DNA of 61,906 nt from positions 1 through 61,906 of the forward strand of contig JARLJW010000046.1 of the NCBI GenBank assembly GCA_031290985.1, given 5' to 3'. This stretch comes from Verrucomicrobiia bacterium (GTDB lineage Bacteria > Verrucomicrobiota > Verrucomicrobiia > Limisphaerales > UBA11358). The notes below the pieces were generated by a model. It was not told the DNA's origin and did no database searches. It saw nothing but the letters and a program-made list of their open reading frames with translations. The position numbers were made by a program, and so were the translations under genes. Positions 36,013-45,117 of the stretch are shown one piece after another (the stretch's first letter is position 1; each line of letters starts with the position of its first letter).

Positions 36013-37221
36013 ATGAAAACCAAACTTGGCCTGCTGGCGGCAGTTTTCACTGGTCTACAACTGACCTTGGCTGCCGACCCCGCCGGCTCCCAACTCGCCG
36101 CCGCCAACAACACTTTTGCCTTCAAGCTGCTCAAGCAGCTCGCCAAGGATCAGCCGGCCACGAACATTTTTATTTCACCTTACAGCGCCGCGACCGTGTT
36201 GCAGATGGTCGCCTCCGGTGCCGCCGGCCAGACTCGGACTGAGATGGAGCAGGTATTGGGCACCACCGGCCTCCCGGCTGACGCCGTGGGTGCCGCGAAC
36301 AAAAAAATCTCCGAGTCGCTCAACCACGGAAACACCAATGTCATGCTCACGCTGGCGAACGCCATATGGTACCGGCAGGGCTCACCGGTCAAGCCGGAGT
36401 TCATCGCCCGCAACCAACGGTATTTCGGCTGCACTTTGGGCACCTTCAATGTCAACGACCCGCATGCGAAGGATGCCTTGAACGCCTGGGCCAGCGATCA
36501 GACGCACGGCCGGATCACACAGATTGCGGATGACAACATGTTCGCTGTGGACCTGCCCCGGCTGTTTCTCGCCAACGCGGTTTATTTCAAGGGCAAATGG
36601 TCGGATCCGTTCAAAGTGGAGGATACGAAAGACCGGCCGTTTCAACTGCGCGGCGGCGGACAAAAGATGATGCCGATGATGACGCAGTCAAAAACGTTCA
36701 CCTACCGGCGCGGAACAGAATATCAGGCGGTGCGGCTGCCTTACATGGGTGAAAATCTGGCGATGTATGTTTTCCTGCCGGCCACAGATTCCAGCCCGGA
36801 GAAACTGCTTGGCCTAATGAACGGCGACACCTGGCAACGAATCACCAAGCCCGGCTTCAGCGGGAAAGCCGGAACGCTCGTGCTGCCGAAGTTCAAACTC
36901 GAATACGGCGTGGAACTCAGTGAGCCGTTACAGTCGCTGGGAATGAAAACAGCGTTCGCTCCGTCCGGCGCAGATTTTTCCGGCATCGCGCCGGGAGTCA
37001 GCATTTCTGCCGCCCGGCAGAAGACCTTTGTCGAGGTGAACGAAGCAGGCACCGAGGCGGCCGCCGTGACCGGGATGATGATGGCCGACGCTGCAGAGCC
37101 GATGCCGCCGCCGGATCCCTTTCAGATGATCGTGGACCGGCCGTTTTTGTTTTTTATTGAGGACAACCAGACCGGGACAATTTTATTCATCGGCGTCGTG
37201 TTCGATCCGCTTGCGGATTGA
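36013..37221 (+). CDS. Exported serpin 1
   Basis: This 402-aa serpin family protein starts at 36013, with signal peptide KTKLGLLAAVFTGLQLTLA. Serpin markers: NIFISPYSAATVLQMV, a breach/shutter region FLANAVYFKGKWSDPF, MYVFLPA, and the C-terminal DRPFLFFIEDNQTGTILFIGVV. The reactive loop hinge is EAGTEAAAVT, which fits the P17-P8 consensus of inhibitory serpins. Counting from the hinge, P1 would be about Ala (MMMADA-AE), suggesting an elastase-like target, with two or three residues of uncertainty because the loop after it is slightly long. It is the first of three tandem paralogues. Presumed to protect the envelope from proteases. Confidence 0.95.
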   Translation: MKTKLGLLAAVFTGLQLTLAADPAGSQLAAANNTFAFKLLKQLAKDQPATNIFISPYSAATVLQMVASGAAGQTRTEMEQVLGTTGLPADAVGAANKKISESLNHGNTNVMLTLANAIWYRQGSPVKPEFIARNQRYFGCTLGTFNVNDPHAKDALNAWASDQTHGRITQIADDNMFAVDLPRLFLANAVYFKGKWSDPFKVEDTKDRPFQLRGGGQKMMPMMTQSKTFTYRRGTEYQAVRLPYMGENLAMYVFLPATDSSPEKLLGLMNGDTWQRITKPGFSGKAGTLVLPKFKLEYGVELSEPLQSLGMKTAFAPSGADFSGIAPGVSISAARQKTFVEVNEAGTEAAAVTGMMMADAAEPMPPPDPFQMIVDRPFLFFIEDNQTGTILFIGVVFDPLAD

Positions 37222-37296
37222 CCGGCGCACGCCGCTGGTTCCACATTTTGACCTGGGCGGATCGTCATTTAATCAACCTGAACACATAAGCGATAT

Positions 37297-38502
37297 ATGA
37301 AAACAAAATGTTTCCTCCTGCTCGCGGCCATCCTCAGCGCCACCCTGCAAACCGGCGTCGCCGCCGACGGCAACCTCTCTCAGCTCGCCACGGCCAACAA
37401 CACCTTCGCCTTCAAACTGCTCAAGCAGCTCTCCGCCGAAAACAAGGGCGGCAACATCTTCGTGTCCCCCTACAGCGCGGCCACCGCGTTGCAGATGGCC
37501 GCCAACGGCGCGGCGGGGCAGACGAAAAAGGAAATGCAAACCGCCTTGGAAACCGCCTGGCTCACCCCCGCCGCCTTGAACGAAGCCGCCAAGGCCGCCG
37601 CCGCCGCGCTCTCCTCCACCGATTCCAACCTCATCCTCACCACCGCCAACGCTCTCTGGTACCGCCAAGGCGCGCAAATCAAGCCCGCCTACCTCGATGC
37701 CAACCAGAAAGTTTTCGCCTCCGCCATCAAGGCCCTGGACTTCGGCAACGCCCCCGCCGCCGAGGCGGAGATCAACCGGTGGGCCAACGACCAGACCCAC
37801 GGCCGCATCGACGGCATCGCCAACGGCATGATCACGCCCTACACCGACCTCATCCTCGCGAACGCGATTTATTTCAAGGGCAAGTGGGAAGATCCCTTCG
37901 AGAAAAGCCAGACCAAGGACCGCCCGTTCCATCCCGCCGCCGGCCCGGAAAAAAATCTGCCCATGATGCAGATGTCCAAAAAGTTCACCTACCGCCAGGG
38001 CTCCGGCTATCAGGCCGTGCGCCTGCCCTACATGGGCGGCGATCTCGCCATGTATGTTTTCCTGCCCGACCCCGGCTCCAGCCCGGCCAAGCTGTTGGAG
38101 ATCATGAACGGCGATAAATGGCAGCGCGTCACCGTCCCTGGCTTCAGCGAACATGACGGTTTTTTGGCGCTGCCGAAATTCAAACTTGAAAACACCCTCG
38201 ACCTGAACACCCCGCTCGCCGCCCTCGGCATGACCGCCGCCTTCAACAAGCAGACGGCCGATTTTTCCGCCATGTTCAGCGACCCGCATTATATTTCTGC
38301 CGTCCGCCAAAAGGCCTTCGTGGAAGTCAACGAAGAAGGCACCGAAGCCGCCGCTGTGACCATGATCGCGATGACCGCATCCGCCATCGAAATGAACCGG
38401 CCCAAACCTTTCGAAATGATTGTGGACCGCCCCTTCCTTTTCGCCATCGTGGATGCCCGCAGCGAAATGATCCTGTTCATGGGCGTGGTCAACGAGCTTT
38501 AA
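37297..38502 (+). CDS. Exported serpin 2
   Basis: 401 aa with a signal peptide (KTKCFLLLAAILSATLQTGVAA). It is the closest relative of serpin 1 in this window: NTFAFKLLKQL, VSPYSAATALQMAANGAAGQ, LILANAIYFKGKWEDPF, VRLPYMGGDLAMYVFLPD. The hinge EEGTEAAAVT is the inhibitory consensus. Around the predicted scissile bond the loop reads MIAMTASAIEM, with P1 about Ser or Ala. The C-terminus is DRPFLFAIVDARSEMILFMGVVNEL. It is 75 bp after serpin 1. Amino-acid similarity and shared order suggest recent tandem duplication. Confidence 0.95.
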   Translation: MKTKCFLLLAAILSATLQTGVAADGNLSQLATANNTFAFKLLKQLSAENKGGNIFVSPYSAATALQMAANGAAGQTKKEMQTALETAWLTPAALNEAAKAAAAALSSTDSNLILTTANALWYRQGAQIKPAYLDANQKVFASAIKALDFGNAPAAEAEINRWANDQTHGRIDGIANGMITPYTDLILANAIYFKGKWEDPFEKSQTKDRPFHPAAGPEKNLPMMQMSKKFTYRQGSGYQAVRLPYMGGDLAMYVFLPDPGSSPAKLLEIMNGDKWQRVTVPGFSEHDGFLALPKFKLENTLDLNTPLAALGMTAAFNKQTADFSAMFSDPHYISAVRQKAFVEVNEEGTEAAAVTMIAMTASAIEMNRPKPFEMIVDRPFLFAIVDARSEMILFMGVVNEL

Positions 38503-38503
38503 T

Positions 38504-38570
38504 GTAGAGTCGGGCCTCCGGCCTGACGTAGAGGACGGCATCCCTGCCGCCCGGAAAAAATTGTTCTACC
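38504..38570. repeat. Spacer between serpins 2 and 3 with small hairpins
   Basis: GTCGGGCCTCCGGCCTGAC and GGACGGCATCCCTGCCGCCC are adjacent small inverted repeats (stems about 7-8 bp). They look like dispersed intergenic elements and might slow transcription between the paralogues. Confidence 0.45.
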
Positions 38571-38642
38571 ACGGTCAGCACCACCCGCAAATCAAACCCG
38601 CCCGAATATACAAATACGCCTCGGGCGGTGTCTATTTGGTGT

Positions 38643-39968
38643 ATGAGATACAGCACCATTTTTTTGGCAGTCATCCTGGCTGCCGGACTGCAAAACAATT
38701 TTGCCGCCGAACCGGACTTGCGAAAGCTCGCCGTCGCCAACAACACGTTCACCCTCAAGCTGGTTAACCAGATCATTGCGGAGCAGCCTGGCAAAAACAT
38801 TTTCATTTCGCCCTACAGCGCCGCCACTGCCTTGCAGATGGCGGCGAACGGCGCAGGTGGCCAGACGAAAACCGAAATGCAAAAGGTTTTGGGGACGTCC
38901 GGCATTGCGCCAGATGAGTTGAACGCAGCGAGCCAGTGGATCGCCCACAACCTGACCCATCCAAAAACCCGGCTTGAGCGGCGATTGGGATGGCTGGATA
39001 GAAGCCATTTTTCCGATGCTGAATTCAATACCTTCTCGAATCGTTTGGTCCAATCTGACCCGGACTTATTGAAACCAGACGCCACGAATATCGTCGTCAC
39101 CGCCAATGCGTTATTCTACCGGCAGGGCAGCGCCATCAAATCCGGCTTTGTGGAGGAGAATCAAAAATATTTTGCGTCCACGGTCAAGGCGCTGGATTTC
39201 AGCAATCCGCCGGCGGCGGAGGCGGTCATCAACCGGTGGGCCGGCGACCAGACGCAAGGTCGCGTCACCGGCATTGCTGACGGCATGATCGACCCCGACA
39301 ACTCGGATCTGATTTTGCTGAATGCCATCTATTTTAACGGCACGTGGGGGAACCCGTTCGACCCGAAGCTCACGAAACAACGCCGGTTCCATCCTGCGTC
39401 GGGGGCCTCAAAGAAAGTGCCGATGATGGAAGTTTCGGCAAAGTTTTTTCACCACAAAAACGCAGACTACGAGTTTGTCTCCTTGCCTTACCAGGACGCC
39501 CCGCTGGCGATGTTCGTCCTGTTACCCGCCCCCGGTTCCAGCCCGGCCAAACTATTGCAGCAAACCATGAACGGCGACGACTGGGTACACACCGTATTTC
39601 GAGATTCCAAATGCCCCAAGGGTCATCTGGTGCTGCCAAAGTTCAAATTGGAAAACAATTTCAAGCTGATTGAACCGCTGAAAGCGCTGGGAATGAAATC
39701 AGCCTTTGACCCCATCCGGGCGGATTTTACCGGCATGTTCGACGACCAAGGACATTGCATCACCAAAGTCCGGCAGAAAACATTCGTGGCAGTGGATGAA
39801 GCAGGAACCGAAGCGGCGGCGGTGACGGAGATTGAACGCGGGACTTATGGCGCCCCGGAAAAACCGCCGGAACCCTTTGATTTGGTGGTCGACCGGCCCT
39901 TTTTGTTCGCCATCGTGGATTGGGACAGCGGGGAGATTTTGTTCATGGGCGTGGTCAACGAGTTGTGA
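38643..39968 (+). CDS. Exported serpin 3 with extra segment
   Basis: 441 aa from ATG 38643 (a GTG five codons upstream is possible), with signal peptide YSTIFLAVILAAGLQNNFA. The hinge is DEAGTEAAAVT and the loop then reads EIERGTYGAPE, placing Tyr near P1 and Arg near P4; this differs from serpins 1 and 2 and would suit a chymotrypsin-like target. About 30 residues (KTRLERRLGWLDRSHFSDAE and following) are inserted where the paralogues have a short turn before the NALFYRQG strand. The end, FAIVDWDSGEILFMGVVNEL, is nearly that of serpin 2. Confidence 0.94.
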   Translation: MRYSTIFLAVILAAGLQNNFAAEPDLRKLAVANNTFTLKLVNQIIAEQPGKNIFISPYSAATALQMAANGAGGQTKTEMQKVLGTSGIAPDELNAASQWIAHNLTHPKTRLERRLGWLDRSHFSDAEFNTFSNRLVQSDPDLLKPDATNIVVTANALFYRQGSAIKSGFVEENQKYFASTVKALDFSNPPAAEAVINRWAGDQTQGRVTGIADGMIDPDNSDLILLNAIYFNGTWGNPFDPKLTKQRRFHPASGASKKVPMMEVSAKFFHHKNADYEFVSLPYQDAPLAMFVLLPAPGSSPAKLLQQTMNGDDWVHTVFRDSKCPKGHLVLPKFKLENNFKLIEPLKALGMKSAFDPIRADFTGMFDDQGHCITKVRQKTFVAVDEAGTEAAAVTEIERGTYGAPEKPPEPFDLVVDRPFLFAIVDWDSGEILFMGVVNEL

Positions 39969-40019
39969 ATCGCCGCCCTCCGTCAAAATAAAAGTTGACG
40001 CATCAAATTAGCCGCACGA

Positions 40020-40490
40020 ATGTTCACCATGAAACATTCGCATCACAATCAACCATGGGCGGACGTGGCGGTCTTCGAAAATTTGACCGACGGTCAGGTT
40101 CTGGCCCAACAGCTCAAGGACCAAGGTTTCGAAGCCCGGGCCTATGATGACAAGGTGTTCCGTTATTTTCTGTTTCTACGACCGCCGCAGATCACCTACC
40201 ACGTCCAGGTCCGTTGCGACGATATGGCGGATGCGACCGGGTTTCTGATGGTCAGAAAACCAACCGTGCTGGCCCGCGCCATCCATTGCCCGGATTGCGG
40301 CTCGTTGCATGTGAATTACCCGCAGATGACCCGCCGGTTCATCCTGCCCACCGTGCTGCTGCACCTGGGCATCCTCCTCCGCATCATCCATCATGAGGCG
40401 TATTGCGAGATGTGCCACTACACCTGGACCCTGGCCCCGCTGGAAAAACCGGCGCTGCCCGAATTAAAAGTTCCAGCCGTTAAAGCCTGA
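40020..40490 (+). CDS. Hypothetical protein with zinc-ribbon-like Cys pairs
   Basis: 156 aa; a start at 40029 is also possible. The N-terminal half (DVAVFENLTDGQVLAQQLKD then GFEARAYDDKV) resembles DUF2007-type domains, which carry a nearby-substrate helix-strand unit. The C-terminal half has CPDCG (about residue 96) and CEMC (about 134), a likely zinc ribbon split by a hydrophobic stretch FILPTVLLHLGILLRII. Function unknown. It is between the serpins and the desulfhydrase gene. Confidence 0.75.
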   Translation: MFTMKHSHHNQPWADVAVFENLTDGQVLAQQLKDQGFEARAYDDKVFRYFLFLRPPQITYHVQVRCDDMADATGFLMVRKPTVLARAIHCPDCGSLHVNYPQMTRRFILPTVLLHLGILLRIIHHEAYCEMCHYTWTLAPLEKPALPELKVPAVKA

Positions 40491-40517
40491 AAGTTCACCC
40501 CGGCTTGCTGACAGAAC

Positions 40518-40536
40518 GCGGATTGTCCCAATCCGC
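40518..40536. repeat. Short hairpin in the gap before the 90-aa gene
   Basis: GCGGATTG (40518-40525) pairs with CAATCCGC (40529-40536) with a 3-base loop and no T-run. It may be a dispersed palindrome. Confidence 0.45.
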
Positions 40537-40676
40537 ACCCCGCCTGCAACCGCGGCCTCAAAAGCCGCTCATGGGCCCCATCCGTCCCAGGTGACTCATC
40601 CGCAACTTTTTCAAGCCAGGACATCGCCCGCCGCTCCCGCTTGACCGTGCCGCTCGCGGGCCTTAGCTTTAATCAA

Positions 40677-40949
40677 ATGGCCAACGCCAAGAAACCCAAA
40701 CGCAAAGCGATGATGCTCGGACTCGGACTCGATTCCGACGGCCACAAGCGCGTCACCAAGGGTGATAATTTCACGCTCGTCGGCGGCACCAAGGACACGC
40801 ATGAGCAGATGACCGAGAAGGCCATCAAGATCAACGAGAAGCTCAAGGCCCGCGGCAAGCAGCTCGAAGAAGTCAGCCGCGAAGAGTTCACCGACATCGC
40901 CCACGAGGTCGGCCTGAAACCCGTGATCCCCAAACCAGATGCAAATTAA
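40677..40949 (+). CDS. Small conserved-looking hypothetical protein
   Basis: 90 aa from ATG 40677: MANAKKPKRKAMMLGLGLDS, then GHKRVTKGDNFTLVGGTKDTHEQMTEKAIKINEKL. It is basic and soluble, with a helical C-terminal half. It overlaps the desulfhydrase start by 11 bp and is probably cotranscribed with it. I do not recognise a named family. Confidence 0.75.
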   Translation: MANAKKPKRKAMMLGLGLDSDGHKRVTKGDNFTLVGGTKDTHEQMTEKAIKINEKLKARGKQLEEVSREEFTDIAHEVGLKPVIPKPDAN

Positions 40950-41925
40950 CTCCCTGCCCCGCTATCCGCTCGCCCACCTGCCCACGCCGTTGGAGGAAAT
41001 GCCCGCGCTCACCCGTCAGCTCGCCGGGCCGAAGCTCCTCATCAAGCGCGACGACCAGACCGGCCTCGCGCTCGGCGGCAACAAAACCCGCAAACTCGAA
41101 TTTCTTCTTGGCGATGCCCTCGCCAAGGGCGCGGACACGCTCATCACGCTCGGCGCGGTGCAGTCAAACCATTGCCGCCAGACCGCCGCCGCCGCCGCCA
41201 AGGCCGGCCTGCGCTGCGAACTCATCCTTAATGGCAAACGACCGGACCTCGCCAACGGCAACCTGCTCCTCAACGAAATTCTCGGCGCCAACCTGCACTG
41301 GATCGACCGTTCCCAACGCGCCGCAAAACTAAAAGAACTCGACGCCCAGCTCCACGCGCAGGGCCGGAAGCCCTATCTCATCCCCGTTGGCGGCTCGAAC
41401 GGCGTGGGCGCGACCGGCTACGTCGTCGCCATGCAGGAACTTGTGGCGCAGCTTAAGGCGACCGGCCGTCATGTGGACCACCTGCTGTTCGGCTCGAGCA
41501 GTGGCGGCACGCAGGCGGGCATTGTGCTTGGCGCGCGTGTTGCCGGGTTCACCGGCCAATTGCACGGGCTTTCCATCGACAAGAACGACCCGGAACATTT
41601 TGAATACGAGACCGAGGTGGCCCAGATCGCGAACGATTGCGCGGCCTACATCGGCTCGCCCGTGCGCGTGTCGCGCGATGACATCAAGATGGTTTACGGC
41701 TACAAGGGCGAAGGCTACGGCGTGGTCGGCGACCTGGAGCGCGACGCCATCCGCCTGCTCGCCCGCAGCGAAGGCATCGTGCTGGACCCCGTCTACGCCG
41801 GCCGCGCCTTCGGCGGGCTCGTGGACCTGATCCGCAAAGGAACCTTTAAGCAGGATGAAACGGTCCTGTTCTGGCATACCGGCGGTGCCCCCGCGCTATT
41901 TGCATACGCGGCGGAACTGTTATAA
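40939..41925 (+). CDS. D-cysteine desulfhydrase (PLP-dependent)
   Basis: This 328-aa enzyme of the ACC deaminase/D-cysteine desulfhydrase family converts D-cysteine to pyruvate, H2S and ammonia. Markers are PTPLEEMPALTRQLAGPKLLIKRDD, GLALGGNKTRKLEFLLGDAL with the PLP lysine (NKTRK), ITLGAVQSNHCRQTAA and the glycine-rich SSSGGTQAGIVLG phosphate loop. The ending VLFWHTGGAPALFAY is typical. ACC deaminase is the main alternative, since the families share these motifs. Confidence 0.9.
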   Translation: MQINSLPRYPLAHLPTPLEEMPALTRQLAGPKLLIKRDDQTGLALGGNKTRKLEFLLGDALAKGADTLITLGAVQSNHCRQTAAAAAKAGLRCELILNGKRPDLANGNLLLNEILGANLHWIDRSQRAAKLKELDAQLHAQGRKPYLIPVGGSNGVGATGYVVAMQELVAQLKATGRHVDHLLFGSSSGGTQAGIVLGARVAGFTGQLHGLSIDKNDPEHFEYETEVAQIANDCAAYIGSPVRVSRDDIKMVYGYKGEGYGVVGDLERDAIRLLARSEGIVLDPVYAGRAFGGLVDLIRKGTFKQDETVLFWHTGGAPALFAYAAELL

Positions 41926-41969
41926 GTTCCACCGCCAAATCCCGGCATCCATCTGCGGGTGGGGCAATC

Positions 41970-44900
41970 ATGAGACAAAAATCAGAATTTGTGTTACTGC
42001 GGACCGGCTCATTTCCCGCCAATTGGCTGCTCCTTATTCTGCTGCTCTGCCTCGTGGCCGGAGCCGCCTCCGCCCAGACTCCGCGCCCGGATCATGAATG
42101 GACACATTTGACCGCGCCGCCCCCGGGCAAAGCGGCGGCGGCCCGCTGGATACAACCCATCCGCGGCGAACTCTTCCAACTGGATTCCACCCTCGTCCGC
42201 TCGAACTACGCCAAGATCCGGCCCGGCCCGCTGGCCCAGGCCAAAACGTTGGGCCAGCGGATCGATCTGCCGATGCCCGATGGCACCACGGCGCGGTTCT
42301 CGGTTGTGGAAGCGCCGGTGATGGACCCGGAACTTGCGGCGAAGTTTCCCGAGATCAAAACCTATGCCGGCGTGGGTCTGGACGATCCGCAGGCAACCGT
42401 GCGGCTGGATTATTCGCCCGCCGGATTTCATGCGCAGGTATTGTCACCGCATGGCGCGGTTTATGTGGATCCGGCGTGGCGCAATGACGCGGTTAATCAC
42501 GTCAGTTATTACAAGCGGGATTACAAGAAAGCGCAGGATGACTGGCAATGCCTCGCCCGAGGCGATACGGCGGGCAGAGGCACGGCCGTCACGGGTGCAA
42601 ATTCCGGCGGACCCATCGTGGCCAACGCGGTCCTGTCGGGGGCCACGCTCAAGACCTACCGGCTGGCCGTGGCCTGCACCGCCGAATATACGGCCTATTT
42701 CGGCGGCACTGTTCCCAACGCCATGGCGGCCATCGTCAGCGCGGTGAACCGCGTGGACGGGGTTTATGAAACGGAACTGGCCGTCCATCTCGTCCTCGTC
42801 GGCAATGACAACCTCCTTGTCTACACCAATGCCGCTACCGAACCCTATTCCAATAACGACGGTAACACCATGCTCGGCCAGAACCAGACCGTAATTGATT
42901 CCATCATCGGCTCGGCCAATTATGACATCGGCCACGTCTTCAGCACGGGCGGCGGCGGCATCGCCGCACTCGGTTTTGTCTGTGTGGCCGGTACCAAGGC
43001 GCAGGGCGTGACCGGGTCGTCCGCCCCGACTGGCGATGCCTTTTGGATCGATTACGTCGCCCACGAAATGGGGCATCAATTCGGGGCCAATCATACTTTC
43101 AACAGCACCAACAACGATTGTGGCGGCGGCAATCGCAATGCCAGCACGGCCTACGAACCGGGAAGCGGCCTGACCATCATGGCCTACGCCGGCATCTGCT
43201 CCCCGGATGATCTGCAACTCCACAGTGATCCATTTTTTCACGGCGTCAGTCTAGATGAGATCCAAGCCTATATCACCACCGGCAACGGCTCGAGTTGCCC
43301 GGTGCCCACCGCCACCGGCAATACCGCGCCCACGATCAGTGCCGGCGCAAACTATTCCATCCCCTGCTCCACCCCGTTCGTCCTGACCGCATCCGGCAGC
43401 GATCTCAACGGTGATACGCTCACCTACAGTTGGGAGGAGTTTGACCTTGGCTCGGCCTCGTCGCTCACCGGGATTGACCTCGGCTCCGGTCCGCTGTTCC
43501 GCCCATTCCTGCCCACCAACTCGCCGTCCCGATATTTCCCCAAAATGTCCAGCATCCTCGCCAACACCAACTGGAACCAGGAAGTACTCCCGACCACCAG
43601 CCGCACAATGACCTTTCGCGTGACCGCCCGCGACAATCATGCCGGCGGCGGCGGCGTGTCCGATGCGCAAATGACGGTCACCTCCGTGGCCGGCACCGGC
43701 CCGTTCATCGTCACCGCGCCGGTCACCAACGCGAGTTGGTCCGGCGCCCGCACGGTCACCTGGAACGTCGCCGGCACCACGAACGCCCCGATCAGCGCCG
43801 CCACCGTTAATATTCTTCTTTCCGCCAACAGCGGCCTAACCTTCCCTTTTCTGCTGGCAACGAACGTGCCAAACACCGGTGCCGCCGCCGTCGTTTTGCC
43901 CAGCCTCAATACGACGCACGCGCGCATATTGGTGCAGGCGAACGGCAAAAACTTTTTCAACATAAGCCGCGGCGATTTCAACGTGAGCAGCCCGGTGCCG
44001 TTTCTACAGTTGACCGGAACCGCCTTGACCAACGAGTCCTGCTTGCCAACCAACGGCGCGATTGATCCCTATGAAACGGTCAAGGTGAGTTGGACCATTG
44101 CCAACCTCGGCGGTGCGGCGACCACCAACCTTGTCGCCACCCTGCTTGCCACCAATGGCGTGTATTACCCCGGCACGCCGCAGACCTACGGCGTCATCGG
44201 CGCGAACAACAGCGCCACCCGCACGTTTTCATTTGTCCCGGCGGGCAGTTGCGGCGGCGCGGTGACAGGCGTGGTGCAATTGGTGGATGGTGCCAGCAGC
44301 CTCGGTAGCTTCGCCACCGTCTTTCCGCTGGGTGCCGTGCAAGCCACGGTCACCACCCAGATTTTCAACAACGCCAGTTCCATCACCATCAACGACAACG
44401 CCAGCGCCTCGCCCTATCCATCCACCATCGCCGTCTCAGGCATAAGCACGCCCGTAACGAAGATCACCGCCACCATCAACGGCTGGTCGCACACTTATGC
44501 CAGCGATGTCGGCATGCTTCTGGTCAGCCCCGGCGGACAAACCGTCAAGTTGCTCGATGCCGTCGGCGGCAGTTCGTCCATTAACAACATCGTTTTGACG
44601 TTTGATGATGCTGCGTCTGCCTCGATGTCCTCCAGCACGGTCACCAGCGGCACCTATCTGCCCACGGACCTTGATACCACTCAACATTCCTTTAATCCCC
44701 CAGCCCCGGCCTATCCTTATAACAATGTCTTGCTGCCGCTGGCAGCCACACCCAACGGCACCTGGTCATTGTACGTCGAGGATTTTTACGCCCAGGATGC
44801 GGGCAGCATTTCCGGCGGCTGGAGCTTGAAATTCATCACCACCTCCAACACGCCCGTCTGTTGCTCCACGTTCCCGCAGCCGACGCTGACCAGCACGACT

Positions 44901-45098
44901 TATTCGAACCGCGTCGTCCGGTTCAATTGGAATTCCCTGCCCGGGCCGCATTATCAAGTGCAATACCGGACGAACCTCGCGACGGGGACCTGGTCGAATC
45001 TCGGCCCGGCCATCCTCGGCACCAACACCACCACGGGCATCATTGATGTCACCAGCAACTCACCCATGCGGTTTTATCGCGTGACCGTGGCACCTTGA
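41970..45098 (+). CDS. Secreted M12B-like metallopeptidase with P-domain
   Basis: This 1042-aa protein begins with a long signal/membrane segment (WLLLILLLCLVAGAASAQ). A propeptide-like region (to about residue 205) precedes the catalytic domain, which carries HEMGHQFGANH (43062-43094), the HExxHxxGxxH zinc motif of the metzincins; the following Met-turn could be LTIMAYAGIC. A Gln/Cys-rich Ig-like domain follows, then several beta-rich modules and a proprotein-convertase P-domain (QIFNNASSITINDNASAS to GGWSLKFIT). The last 75 residues are the fibronectin-like C-terminal region also seen in the 1189-aa surface protein. Probably a secreted proteinase. The gap to the photolyase gene is 19 bp. 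Confidence 0.93.
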   Translation: MRQKSEFVLLRTGSFPANWLLLILLLCLVAGAASAQTPRPDHEWTHLTAPPPGKAAAARWIQPIRGELFQLDSTLVRSNYAKIRPGPLAQAKTLGQRIDLPMPDGTTARFSVVEAPVMDPELAAKFPEIKTYAGVGLDDPQATVRLDYSPAGFHAQVLSPHGAVYVDPAWRNDAVNHVSYYKRDYKKAQDDWQCLARGDTAGRGTAVTGANSGGPIVANAVLSGATLKTYRLAVACTAEYTAYFGGTVPNAMAAIVSAVNRVDGVYETELAVHLVLVGNDNLLVYTNAATEPYSNNDGNTMLGQNQTVIDSIIGSANYDIGHVFSTGGGGIAALGFVCVAGTKAQGVTGSSAPTGDAFWIDYVAHEMGHQFGANHTFNSTNNDCGGGNRNASTAYEPGSGLTIMAYAGICSPDDLQLHSDPFFHGVSLDEIQAYITTGNGSSCPVPTATGNTAPTISAGANYSIPCSTPFVLTASGSDLNGDTLTYSWEEFDLGSASSLTGIDLGSGPLFRPFLPTNSPSRYFPKMSSILANTNWNQEVLPTTSRTMTFRVTARDNHAGGGGVSDAQMTVTSVAGTGPFIVTAPVTNASWSGARTVTWNVAGTTNAPISAATVNILLSANSGLTFPFLLATNVPNTGAAAVVLPSLNTTHARILVQANGKNFFNISRGDFNVSSPVPFLQLTGTALTNESCLPTNGAIDPYETVKVSWTIANLGGAATTNLVATLLATNGVYYPGTPQTYGVIGANNSATRTFSFVPAGSCGGAVTGVVQLVDGASSLGSFATVFPLGAVQATVTTQIFNNASSITINDNASASPYPSTIAVSGISTPVTKITATINGWSHTYASDVGMLLVSPGGQTVKLLDAVGGSSSINNIVLTFDDAASASMSSSTVTSGTYLPTDLDTTQHSFNPPAPAYPYNNVLLPLAATPNGTWSLYVEDFYAQDAGSISGGWSLKFITTSNTPVCCSTFPQPTLTSTTYSNRVVRFNWNSLPGPHYQVQYRTNLATGTWSNLGPAILGTNTTTGIIDVTSNSPMRFYRVTVAP

Positions 45099-45117
45099 GC
45101 CGCCACCCTTCCGCCCT

